A stretch of DNA of 64,000 bases from VXLM01 sp965242665 (GTDB lineage Bacteria > Chloroflexota > Dehalococcoidia > Lucifugimonadales > VXLM01). Location of the stretch: assembly GCA_965242665.1 (NCBI GenBank), contig OZ251484.1, forward strand, positions 744,001-808,000, in the 5' to 3' direction. Made by a program: the position numbers and the translations under genes. The notes below the pieces were generated by a model. The model worked only from the letters and a program-made list of their open reading frames with translations, was not told the DNA's origin and did no database searches. This document shows, in pieces, positions 51,861-59,178 of the stretch (within the stretch, counting starts at the first letter, position 1; each line of letters begins with the position of its first letter).

Positions 51861-52820
51861 ATGAAGAAGCACCAACTCTACATCCCCCAAAATGACAAGC
51901 ACCCATTCGGCCTGAAGACAATCACGACCCTGACCCTAGGACAGGACTTCCGTTGGCGCGAGTTGGGGGACGGATGGTATTCCGTCGTACTGGACGGAAA
52001 CCTGATTCACATGCGGCAAAACGACCGCGGCGTCGAGTACATGACGGACTCGAACTCCAACGTGAACGATCTGCTGCATTCGTATTTCCGGCTGGATGAC
52101 GATATCGACGCCATCTATGACTACATCTCATCTCAATGCGATACGGTCGCCCAGCTAGTGAAAAAGTATCCATCGCATCGCATCTTGCGGCAGCCGGATC
52201 GTTGGGAATGCATGGTCGCGTATATCTGCTCGGCCAATAAAAAGATCCAGGACATCAGCAAGACCGTGGAGTCGATCGCGTGCAGCATCGGGAAGCCGTT
52301 GGAGTTGAACGGCGAGACTCGCCACGCCTTCCCCACGCCGGAGATGGTGCTCGTGGCAGGCGTGGGGCCACTAGAGGAGTTACGTTTGGGCCTCGATCGT
52401 CATTGCAAGATAATCGAAGCTGCCGAACGGGTGGTCGCAGGCGAGCTGGACCTGCACAGTCTGGCGAAACCTGATGTGTGTTATGCAGAGGCGAAAAGTC
52501 AATTGATGCAAAAACGTGGTGCGCGCCGCAAGGTTGCCAACGGCATTGGTGACAAGGTTGCTGACTGCATCGCGCTATTCTCGCTGGATAAGATGGAGGC
52601 GTTTCCGGTAGACACGCACGTGCACAAGGCATTGCAGGAATGTAGGTGTTCACCGCGTCCGCCAAGTTCCAAAACGGCAGTAGTGGCAACAGTGAAGTGG
52701 GCGCATAAACGCTTTGGCAAGCGCGCCGGCTACGCAAACCAGTTGCTGTTCAAGGGGGCTTGGGATGAATATCAGCAATCACGTAGGAAAAGAAAGGGAA
52801 GCAACCCTCAACTACTCTGA
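51861..52820 (+). CDS. OGG1-like 8-oxoguanine DNA glycosylase, copy 1 (diverged)
   Basis: A 319-residue HhH-GPD glycosylase of the OGG1 plan: N-terminal beta domain (DFRWRELGDGWYSVVLDGNLI, in parts, about 31-51), the HYFRLDDDID-like segment, PDRWECMVAYICSANK (about 116-131), and the helix-hairpin-helix GIGDKVADCIALFSLDKMEAFPVDTHV (in parts, about 231-257) with catalytic Lys and Asp. The stretch before the hairpin (QKRGARRKVANGIG) is longer than in copy 2 and in OGG1, which has CxGVGxK here. The C terminus is Lys/Arg-rich. GAGGAC precedes the ATG. It is followed 63 bp later by a paralogue. Confidence 0.85.
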   Translation: MKKHQLYIPQNDKHPFGLKTITTLTLGQDFRWRELGDGWYSVVLDGNLIHMRQNDRGVEYMTDSNSNVNDLLHSYFRLDDDIDAIYDYISSQCDTVAQLVKKYPSHRILRQPDRWECMVAYICSANKKIQDISKTVESIACSIGKPLELNGETRHAFPTPEMVLVAGVGPLEELRLGLDRHCKIIEAAERVVAGELDLHSLAKPDVCYAEAKSQLMQKRGARRKVANGIGDKVADCIALFSLDKMEAFPVDTHVHKALQECRCSPRPPSSKTAVVATVKWAHKRFGKRAGYANQLLFKGAWDEYQQSRRKRKGSNPQLL

Positions 52821-52883
52821 CAGCGACTCAAGGGGGGCCTCCGCGACGGAAGTTCCCCTTCCCCGCGCTAGCAGGAGCAGACG

Positions 52884-53765
52884 ATGACGATACGACAACT
52901 CATGATCAAGCAATCCAACAAGTATCCGTTCTGTCTGGACACATGTGCCGAGGCTGCGCAAGATTTTCGCTGGTGGAAGTTGGGCGGGGGATGGTATTCC
53001 GTCGTACTGAATGGGAACCTGATTCACATACGGCAATGCGGGGATGTGTTGGAATACTACTCCGACCAGGACCAAGACTTGAACAGTTTCCTGTGTTCGT
53101 ATTTCCGGCTAGACGACGACCTCGACTATATCTACGCGGATCTTTCATCGCGCGACCAGAAGGTCGCGGATCTGATTGCGAAGTACCCGTCGACTCGCCT
53201 CATGCGGCAACCGGATCCTTGGGAGTGCATGGCCGCCTTCCTCTGCTCCTCGCGGAATCCGCCCCCGGGGATCTTCGGGATGGTGGAACGGATAGCAGAG
53301 AAGATCGGGAATCGGGTTTGCTTGAACGGGGAGGTTCGGTATGCGTTCCCCACGCCGGAGAGAGTTCTTGAAGCGGACGAGGAGGGAAAATTGGAGAACT
53401 TCGATTTGGGACTCTCGCGTGTTCCCAACATCAGGGTGGCGGCCAAACGAATATGCGCAGGCGAATTGGATCTAGGTAAGCTGGCGCAGCCAGACGTGTG
53501 CTACGACGAGGCGAAACGGCAACTGATGGAGTGTAAAGGCGTTGGGCCAAAAATTGCGGACTGCATCGCCTTGTTCTCCCTGGACAAGATGGATGCGTTC
53601 CCCGTGGATTCGCGGGTGCGGACAGCAGTGAAAGCCTACTACTCAGTCCCGGGGTTGGAAAAGAAATCGACAGAGTCCATCGACAGGGCAATAGTGAAGT
53701 GGGCGCAGGAACGCTTCGGCCCGTATGCGGGCTATGCCGAACCGTTCCTGTATACATCATCCTAG
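52884..53765 (+). CDS. OGG1-like 8-oxoguanine DNA glycosylase, copy 2
   Basis: A 293-residue paralogue of the preceding gene, clearly but not closely similar (roughly half of the residues by eye). The beta domain DFRWWKLGGGWYSVVLNGNLI, the PDPWECMAAFLCSSR helix and a canonical hairpin KGVGPKIADCIALFSLDKMDAFPVD (in parts, about 217-242) with Lys and Asp are intact, so it excises oxidised purines by the OGG1 mechanism. This copy has the standard hairpin; copy 1 differs there. Tandem OGG genes suggest different substrates or strand contexts. Confidence 0.88.
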   Translation: MTIRQLMIKQSNKYPFCLDTCAEAAQDFRWWKLGGGWYSVVLNGNLIHIRQCGDVLEYYSDQDQDLNSFLCSYFRLDDDLDYIYADLSSRDQKVADLIAKYPSTRLMRQPDPWECMAAFLCSSRNPPPGIFGMVERIAEKIGNRVCLNGEVRYAFPTPERVLEADEEGKLENFDLGLSRVPNIRVAAKRICAGELDLGKLAQPDVCYDEAKRQLMECKGVGPKIADCIALFSLDKMDAFPVDSRVRTAVKAYYSVPGLEKKSTESIDRAIVKWAQERFGPYAGYAEPFLYTSS

Positions 53766-53780
53766 AGAAGTAGCCCGCCC

Positions 53781-54524
53781 CTACTCTGACAGCGACGCAA
53801 GGGCGGCTTGGGCGCCTGCGGCCATCCACCCGCCGTCGTCTCCGCAGGTGACGAACCGGCATCCCTCGTCGATCCAGAACCTTGCGAGTTCGACATCCCC
53901 GAGTGAGATGCCCGGGATCTTGCCCGTCTTGCGGCAAGCGGCTATGACGGAGCGAATCGCCGTGGTGTGCTCCTCCGTTCCGGGCGCTGTTCCCATCGAG
54001 GCGGAGAGGTCGTGAGGGCCGACCCAACATGCGTCGACGCCCTCGACTGCCATGATGGACTCTGCGCGCTCGACGGCGGGGGCGGACTCGATCTGTACGG
54101 CGAGGAAGATCTCTTCGTTCGCGCGCTCCGAATAGTCGTCTCCGAGGAATCCCGTGCCGAAGTTCCCTCCGGATCTTCCCCCAAGCGGGGGGTAGCGCGC
54201 GGCGCGGACGGCGTCTGCCGCATCCTCGACGGAGTTTACCAAGGGAACGATGACGCCCATCGATCCGATGTCGAGGACGCGCCCGATCAGTCCAAAATCA
54301 TTTCTCCGCACGCGCGCCATGGGCAGAGCCTCACCGAGAGCGGCCGCACGGAAGGCGTGCATGACGCTCTCTTCCGTCCATGCGCCGTGCTGCATGTCTA
54401 CCACGACGTAATCGAACCCAATGCGAGAGAGCATCTCCACGGACAACGTCGATCCGAGTCCGGCCTCCGCTCCGATCGACGGCTCTCCGCGGAGCATCTT
54501 GCGTTTTGCGGTGTTGGGTATCAT
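53781..54524 (-). CDS. HpcH/HpaI-type aldolase
   Basis: Metal-dependent class II aldolase of 247 residues that cleaves or forms 2-keto-3-deoxy acids with pyruvate. Seen are FDYVVVDMQHGAWTEESV (about 37-54) with the base pair His, PMARVRRNDFGLIGRVLDIGSMGVIVPLV (in parts, about 69-97) with substrate Arg and Gly-rich turn, and VQIESAPAVERAESI (about 143-157) with the metal-binding Glu; a downstream VGPHDLSASMG carries the metal Asp. Last gene of the Nudix-GNAT-methyltransferase-aldolase operon, 10 bp after the methyltransferase. GAGGAG is 7 nt upstream. Confidence 0.92.
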   Translation of the reverse strand: MIPNTAKRKMLRGEPSIGAEAGLGSTLSVEMLSRIGFDYVVVDMQHGAWTEESVMHAFRAAALGEALPMARVRRNDFGLIGRVLDIGSMGVIVPLVNSVEDAADAVRAARYPPLGGRSGGNFGTGFLGDDYSERANEEIFLAVQIESAPAVERAESIMAVEGVDACWVGPHDLSASMGTAPGTEEHTTAIRSVIAACRKTGKIPGISLGDVELARFWIDEGCRFVTCGDDGGWMAAGAQAALASLSE

Positions 54525-54534
54525 TCGGGGCTCC

Positions 54535-55485
54535 TCATGCGTTCGGTCGAGTCGAGTCTTGTTCGGCTGGCATCTTATCAGCAGGGAGGAAATCTGTGCA
54601 TATTGACGGCGGGAAATATCTCGCCTCACTGCCGGTGTCGCGGAAGATGCCGTCGCACCGCTCGAATTCTGCGCCGTAGCCTGCAAGGCGCTTTGCCATG
54701 ACGCGGATCGCATCGGGGTTGTTGTCGACCAAGATGAAATCGCGTCCGAGCTTGGCGGCAGCCTCTCCGGTCGTGCCGCTTCCTGCGAAGAAGTCGAGCA
54801 CGAGACCGCCTGGGTTGGAGTGAACGCGGACGATGCGCTCGAGGATGCCGAGCGGCTTTTGCGCCGGGTAGCCGGTCTTCTCCTTGCCGTTGGTGGCGAC
54901 GATGGTGTGCCACCAGACGTCGGTGGGCGTCTTTCCGCGCGCGGCCTTCTCTGGGCCGACCAGTCCGGGGGCCATGTAGGGAATCCTGTCAACCTCGTCG
55001 TAGTTGAACGTGTAGTTCTTTGGGTCATTCGCGTACCACAGGATGTTGTCATGCTTCGCCGGCCATTTCGACTTGGATCGGGCGCCGTAGTCGTATGCCC
55101 AAACGATCTCGTTGATGAACGAATCCCGTCCGAATATCCCGTCCAACAGCACCTTGCAGTAGTGGACTTCTCGATAGTCCACGTGGAGGAAGAATGAACC
55201 GTCTGGCTTGAGCATTCGCTTTGCTTCTCGAAATCTCGGTTCCAGGAATCCAAGGTAATCGTCGAATTTGTCGGAGAAGGCTGTGGAGCCGAGTTCTATC
55301 GTGCGGTAGCGGTTTCCCTGAAATCCCGTGCGGTCGCCGCGCGACTCGTCGCGGACTGCGCGGATGGACTTGCGGGACTGATCGCGTCCGGTGTTGAACG
55401 GCGGGTCGACGTAGATCAGATCGACCTCCCCATCTGGTAGGGATGCCAGAGCTTCGAGGTTGTCTGCAAAGATCACCTTTCGCAC
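54535..55485 (-). CDS. Beta-class DNA methyltransferase (no HNH)
   Basis: A 316-residue N6-adenine/N4-cytosine methyltransferase. Motif IV is IYVDPPFNTGRDQ (about 26-38), motif I is LDFFAGSGTTGEAAAKLGRDF (in parts, about 243-263). The central segment GKTPTDVWWHTIVATNGKEKTGYPAQKPL is typical of this group. The start is taken as GTG 5 bp after the GNAT stop; an ATG 57 bp upstream, overlapping the GNAT gene, is possible. It is the third gene of a compact operon with metabolic genes, which is unusual for a methylase with a restriction partner, so it may be a regulatory or solitary methyltransferase. Confidence 0.87.
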   Translation of the reverse strand: MRKVIFADNLEALASLPDGEVDLIYVDPPFNTGRDQSRKSIRAVRDESRGDRTGFQGNRYRTIELGSTAFSDKFDDYLGFLEPRFREAKRMLKPDGSFFLHVDYREVHYCKVLLDGIFGRDSFINEIVWAYDYGARSKSKWPAKHDNILWYANDPKNYTFNYDEVDRIPYMAPGLVGPEKAARGKTPTDVWWHTIVATNGKEKTGYPAQKPLGILERIVRVHSNPGGLVLDFFAGSGTTGEAAAKLGRDFILVDNNPDAIRVMAKRLAGYGAEFERCDGIFRDTGSEARYFPPSICTDFLPADKMPAEQDSTRPNA

Positions 55486-55489
55486 GGTT

Positions 55490-56143
55490 TCACTCGGCGC
55501 TATCGGGGGCGGGAGCCGTTCGACCCTCCGCGCTTTCGTCATCGTCGATGGATGTACGGCGGTCTTCGTCCCATTCGTCTTTGCGAATTTCCATTTTGAT
55601 GAAGTCGTGACCGTGCCGAAAGACGGGGCCGACCTCGTGGAATCCGGCCTTGGCGAACGAACGCCGCGCGCGCGCGTTCCAATGGAGCGTATGGAGATAG
55701 ACGCGCTCGATGGGGGTCGCGGTGAAGATGTAATCGAGGAGGGTGCGGACGGCGTCTGTGCCGTACCCGGCGCCCCAGTACCGACGGTCTCCAATCATGA
55801 TGCCGAGCTCGGCGTCGCGGCGGCGTCGGTTGAAATCGTAGTACATGCAGTTTCCGATGTGCAGTCCTTCGGGGGTGTCGATAGAGAGCCGCTTGGACAT
55901 AGACTTGGTGTACTGCAACTCGTCCCGCGCGTACTGGAAGAAAGCGTCGTATGACATCGTGACGGGATGGGCGGCGTCCAGGCGGGCCAGCTCCTCATCG
56001 GTGCGCCATGCGTAATCATCGCGAAAGTCGTCGACGGTCTTCTCCCGGAGCACGACCTTGTCCCCGACGGCAACGACGTCGCCCTCCTCGGGGGATGATT
56101 CCGACTTATCCGCGTACAGCCATGGAAAGACCCTTCTCAACAA
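55490..56143 (-). CDS. GNAT-family N-acetyltransferase (RimJ/RimL-like)
   Basis: A 217-residue acetyl-CoA-dependent acetyltransferase. GDKVVLREKTVDDFRDDYAW opens the fold (about 27-46), and the acetyl-CoA loop is RYWGAGYGTDAVRTLLDYIF (about 121-140), with VYLHTLHWNARARRSFAKAGFHEVG (in parts) following. This matches the RimJ/RimL-type GNAT group that modifies protein N termini or small amines. The N terminus overlaps the end of the Nudix gene by 38 bp and the stop is 5 bp from the methyltransferase start, so the genes are co-translated in part. Confidence 0.88.
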   Translation of the reverse strand: MLRRVFPWLYADKSESSPEEGDVVAVGDKVVLREKTVDDFRDDYAWRTDEELARLDAAHPVTMSYDAFFQYARDELQYTKSMSKRLSIDTPEGLHIGNCMYYDFNRRRRDAELGIMIGDRRYWGAGYGTDAVRTLLDYIFTATPIERVYLHTLHWNARARRSFAKAGFHEVGPVFRHGHDFIKMEIRKDEWDEDRRTSIDDDESAEGRTAPAPDSAE

Positions 56144-56546
56144 CAGCAGCCTCGTTTTCGTAGCTCATGGTTCGCAGCGCATCGTCGACGGGAAACCATC
56201 GAACCTGGTCGAACTCGTGGTCGTGGAGCGATATATCGCCGCCGATAGGGTTCATCAGGTAGTAGAGTACGGTCTTGTAGCATTGCGCGCCGTCTCCCTG
56301 ACGCACGAACTGGTATTGGATACTGCCTATGTAGGATTGGATCTCGACCTGAAGCCCGGTCTCCTCCGTGACTTCGCGGACGGCCGTCTGCTCGCGCGAC
56401 TCTCCGATTTCCGGCGTGCCCTTCGGAAGCGCCCAGATCCCCGTTGCCAGCCGGCCGCATAGGACGACCTCATAGCCGCGCCCGGCGCCGCGGGTGACGA
56501 CGCCCCCAGCGGAGGTGAGTCGTTCTAGGAGCGTATTGCATTTCAT
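56106..56546 (-). CDS. Nudix hydrolase
   Basis: A 146-residue pyrophosphohydrolase. The Nudix box is complete near residues 42-64: GTPEIGESREQTAVREVTEE followed by TGL. Preceding LPKG and the SAGGVVTRGAG start fit the Ap4A/MutT-like group common in Actinobacteria and Chloroflexota. First gene of the operon. The ATG at 56546 gives a normal length; an ATG 48 bp upstream is possible. No clear ribosome-binding site; a TACAAT-like box lies about 25 bp upstream. Confidence 0.87.
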   Translation of the reverse strand: MKCNTLLERLTSAGGVVTRGAGRGYEVVLCGRLATGIWALPKGTPEIGESREQTAVREVTEETGLQVEIQSYIGSIQYQFVRQGDGAQCYKTVLYYLMNPIGGDISLHDHEFDQVRWFPVDDALRTMSYENEAAVVEKGLSMAVRG

Positions 56547-56905
56547 AGGCAGTGGCGGCCGATCCGAGAATGTATTGTATAGCGCGTGAAGCATATCGTC
56601 AAGAACGTGCGCCGCGCGGTTCCGTTTACTTTCTGGATATGGGAATTTTAGAAACCCATCGGCTTGAACGCTTTGTCGATCTTCCGTTGGGTAACCACAG
56701 GCTCGCTAAAGTCCTTCCTCCGCGCTCGAACGCGCAGACTCCAACCGTCGATGCGAGTCCAACACAGACTCCGCACGCTTTGCACACGTCCGCCGCACTA
56801 TGCTCTCCAACGAAATCCCCCGCCCTCGTCATCATCCCTCCGCCAGCACCGTTCGTAAGCCCCGATACCGTCTCCGCTCGCGCACTCGCAATGAATAACC
56901 CCGGA
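56547..56905. other. Gene-free stretch with a solitary MITE A end
   Basis: GGTTCCGTTTACTTTCTG (56619-56636) is the outer part of a MITE A end without its partner. The rest shows no protein-like frame. A MITE A copy follows directly. Confidence 0.6.
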
Positions 56906-57193
56906 GCTTACCGTTTACTTTTGCGGCATGGATTGCGCCCGGGCCGCAACAGGTTGGACTCTCCGTCATTCCCGCGTAGGGAGACCTTTGCATAACCTCT
57001 TGCCGGGGTATGGGAATGGAACCCGGAGCACGCAAAATGAACGGGGGCACCATGGGCAGAGCATCTCAAAACAACCACTCCGCCTAGTTATGCAAAGGTC
57101 TCCGTAGGCGGGAATCTCCCGTTGCGCGATTGGACGCACCGCTTTGGAGAGTCGCCGCCCCCCAGCCGTCATGCCGCAAAAGTAAACGGAACC
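56906..57193. mobile_element. MITE family A, copy 4, interrupted by MITE B
   Basis: The ends CCGTTTACTTTTGCGGCATG and complement are perfect. It has one palindrome and no 21-bp array, so it is close to the unexpanded form (about 160 bp without the insert). The palindrome loop is split by MITE B copy 2 (56980-57104). Confidence 0.88.
56980..57104 (+). mobile_element. MITE family B, copy 2, inserted in the palindrome loop of MITE A
   Basis: A 125-bp element with near-perfect inverted ends GGAGACCTTTGCATAAC and GTTATGCAAAGGTCTCC. The 4-bp GTAG repeats on both sides (56976-56979 and 57105-57108) as target duplication; GTAG is exactly the loop of the CCCGC-GTAG-GCGGG palindrome. No coding capacity. 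The ends recall IS5-type elements, from memory only. Confidence 0.9.
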
Positions 57194-57263
57194 CCCGGAG
57201 ACGTGGACGTCGCTGCCAGCGTCTATCTTCGCCAGGCCCAGAGCAGATTTGAATACTAGCACT

Positions 57264-57881
57264 TCACTCGGGTGCATAGACAAGATTGATAAGGGCTATC
57301 CCTGCCACAAACAGTATGGCGGCGGCAGCGATCCATACCAGTGCGTATGCAAAGGGCATTATGTACGCTCGTTCGGGGAGAATTTCTTCGCTTGGTATGT
57401 GATTTCTATGGAAACGATCCAATCTTACCATTGACAGTACCCACATCACAACATTGACACAAAAGAGCGAGACAAGCAATGTGCAGAATCCCAGGATGTA
57501 AACGTATGTATAGTCAACCTCGATTTCAAAGATTGCAGCACCAACATAACCATAAGTCATCAGTGCCATGACTAGTATGGATCCGAAGAACCACATTGCG
57601 TAGAGAACAAAATATCCCATTCCTATGAAGATGTTTGGAACGTTCTTGTTGAACATTCGAACTATCAGATAGATCCAAGGCAAAAAGAGGACCGTCGAGT
57701 ACAGGGCGCCAATTCTGGCATAATGTCCGGGCGGCAATCCCATCGAACGCGCACGTATGTAGAATATCAGAGCGGCAAACGGCGCGAGCAACGCCCCGAA
57801 AGGCATCAAAAACACGATGATGATCGGAGTCATGACAATCGCAGCGAATATGAAGAGGAGTATTTGTGTTCCAATATCCAT
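57264..57881 (-). CDS. Multi-pass membrane protein of unknown function
   Basis: A 205-residue hydrophobic protein with about five transmembrane helices (roughly 8-45, 55-75, 85-115, 125-155 and 178-200) and one charged loop near 155-172 (SMVRLDRFHRNHIPSEEILP). No family is recognised. It is more AT-rich than its surroundings and the message seems to lack a ribosome-binding site; TAGAAT lies about 11 nt before the ATG. It lies just left of the decayed methyltransferase element and may be acquired DNA. Confidence 0.65.
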   Translation of the reverse strand: MDIGTQILLFIFAAIVMTPIIIVFLMPFGALLAPFAALIFYIRARSMGLPPGHYARIGALYSTVLFLPWIYLIVRMFNKNVPNIFIGMGYFVLYAMWFFGSILVMALMTYGYVGAAIFEIEVDYTYVYILGFCTLLVSLFCVNVVMWVLSMVRLDRFHRNHIPSEEILPERAYIMPFAYALVWIAAAAILFVAGIALINLVYAPE

Positions 57882-57895
57882 AATGAATCACCATT

Positions 57896-58000
57896 CTATC
57901 GTGAGATCCATTTCTTGTTCGCCATACTCTTGTTATCCAGGGATTCGAGTAGGTTGTCCGCAATGAAGAGCGTGCAGTTCAGTGTTCTACTGTTCTTGGT
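57896..58000 (-). pseudogene. N-terminal relic of a methyltransferase-HNH gene
   Basis: The minus strand reads TKNSRTLNCTLFIADNLLES then LDNKS, aligning with TTNSIAYNRTLFLEDNLPVL then RGLDSKS at the start of the methyltransferase at 1671. The ATG position is changed to a non-start, the AGGAGG before it is kept, and the match breaks down before the DPPF motif at a TAG stop. Confidence 0.75.
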
Positions 58001-58116
58001 CGAGGTAGACCCTCCTGCTTTGGCTGGGTCGGGGGCGGGTGAAAGACGCCCTCACGCTCAATCACCCTATCACAACGTCAATTGTGTGGGAACCCTCATA
58101 CACACTAACACAACCC
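57896..58116. mobile_element. Decayed right end of the methyltransferase-HNH element
   Basis: About 110 bp (58010-58116) match the right end of the element at 327-1788: CCTCCTGCTTTGGCTGGGTC, TATCACA, GTGGGAACCC-CATACACACT and a final CAACC. The match continues weaker into the start of the methyltransferase gene. The terminal repeat has lost about 5 bp. There is no left end; the element is cut by the membrane-protein segment. Confidence 0.8.
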
Positions 58117-58278
58117 AAGGAGCTCGACGACGACCGCATCGTCGACTACTCCCTCAACCCTGGCAAGCCCGTAGGCGTGAGCCTGCATACGGTGAGCGAA
58201 GGTGTGAAACTGAAGGGCCTGCCGCAGCCGGAGAAGGTGCGCTCGATACTCGGAGGGCTGGGCGTCCGGGTCGTATAG
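58117..58278 (+). pseudogene. DUF2283-like gene, 5' end removed by the element
   Basis: The first codons after the element's terminal CAACCC encode KELDDDRIVDYSLNPGKPVG and continue to GVSLHTVSEGVKLKGLP, the C-terminal two thirds of a DUF2283-type protein (usually 65-90 residues). A new open frame from an ATG at 58039 inside the element joins to it in frame, so a fusion of 79 residues might be made. Confidence 0.6.
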
Positions 58279-58320
58279 TCGCGCCGCGGTCGAAACCGAC
58301 GCCAGTCTTTGCGCCCCGCG

Positions 58321-58396
58321 TGGTACCCCTGGCCGGACTCGAACCGGCGCACGCGGTTTAGGAAACCGCTGCTCTGTCCGCCTGAGCTACAGGGGC
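58321..58396 (-). tRNA. tRNA-Arg (anticodon CCU)
   Basis: A full cloverleaf reads on the minus strand: acceptor GCCCCTG pairing with CAGGGGT (one G-U pair at position 1-72), D arm with TAGCTCAGGC, anticodon stem GCGGT/ACCGC around loop TTCCTAA (anticodon CCT, for AGG codons), and T arm CCGG-TTCGAGT-CCGG. The discriminator is A and CCA is encoded. It lies 42 bp beyond the truncated DUF2283 gene. Confidence 0.95.
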
Positions 58397-58459
58397 ACGC
58401 GCCGCGCATTCATATTATCCGTCAAACCCTCCTCCGATGGCAATATCCCTTCCAAACGA

Positions 58460-58488
58460 TTGACGCAGCGCTAGCGTTCCCCTACTAT
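58460..58488 (+). promoter_or_regulatory. Promoter of the alpha/beta hydrolase gene
   Basis: TTGACG (58460-58465) and TACTAT (58483-58488) are 17 bp apart. The transcript should start near 58495, only a few bases before the ATG at 58500, so the message is leaderless or nearly so. Confidence 0.6.
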
Positions 58489-58499
58489 GAAATGCGGGG

Positions 58500-59144
58500 A
58501 TGATGCGCCAAACCGCCATAGGTATCTACAGCACGGGGAAGATCCTCCTCGACGGGGTTGTCGCCGCACCGGGGGAAGATGCAGAAAAGGTTCCTGCCGT
58601 CTTGATGTGCCACCCGCATCCGATGCTCGGCGGTGACATGGGCCACCCGGTGCTGGCGGCGGCAAGCGCCCTGGCGAACGAACGAGGACTCGCTACCCTC
58701 CGCTTCGACTTTCGTGGAGTATCCCGCAGCGAAGGCGAGTTCTCGAACGGTCAAAGCGAATGGAAGGACGTCGAGCGCGCGCTCGCCTTCCTTGCGAACT
58801 TTCCGGGCGTCGACGGCGGGCGCATCGGCATCCTCGGCTACTCGTTCGGCGCGTCGGTCATCCTCCGCGCCCTCCCAAGACTCAAGCGCGCAACGTGCTT
58901 CGTGCTTGTGGCTCCCCCATTGAGCTCGGTCAAAGACCGTGCAGCCATGAAGGACAAACGCGCCAAATTCTTCCTGACCGGCCAAAACGATGCGGTCGTC
59001 CCCTCTCCAGCTCTGCAGCGCCTCCTAGACGACATGCGCGGCCCCGTGCAGTTTACAGAAATCCCAGACGCCGATCACCGATTGCAAGGATGCGAACAAG
59101 CAGTCGCGGAGCAAGTCGTCGACTTCATGCTCCAACGGTTGTAG
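58500..59144 (+). CDS. Alpha/beta hydrolase, dienelactone-hydrolase-like
   Basis: A 214-residue single-domain hydrolase. CHPHPMLGGDMGHPV (about 41-55) forms the oxyanion region, the nucleophile elbow is ILGYSFGASVIL (Ser about 118), the acid is Asp in TGQNDAVVP (about 160-168) and His is in IPDADHRLQG (about 189-198). The close match to the YfhR/DUF-type group of short hydrolases suggests esterase activity, with unknown substrate. Two ATGs (58500 and 58503) are adjacent; it lacks a ribosome-binding site and sits close to its own promoter. Confidence 0.88.
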   Translation: MMRQTAIGIYSTGKILLDGVVAAPGEDAEKVPAVLMCHPHPMLGGDMGHPVLAAASALANERGLATLRFDFRGVSRSEGEFSNGQSEWKDVERALAFLANFPGVDGGRIGILGYSFGASVILRALPRLKRATCFVLVAPPLSSVKDRAAMKDKRAKFFLTGQNDAVVPSPALQRLLDDMRGPVQFTEIPDADHRLQGCEQAVAEQVVDFMLQRL

Positions 59145-59178
59145 TAAGATGAAATAAACCGAATCGAGGAAAACAACC

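Noticed and set aside
58039..58278. Independent 79-residue gene
   Set aside because: Its first 26 codons are the decayed element end and the rest is the DUF2283 tail; treated as a fusion of relics, not a native gene.
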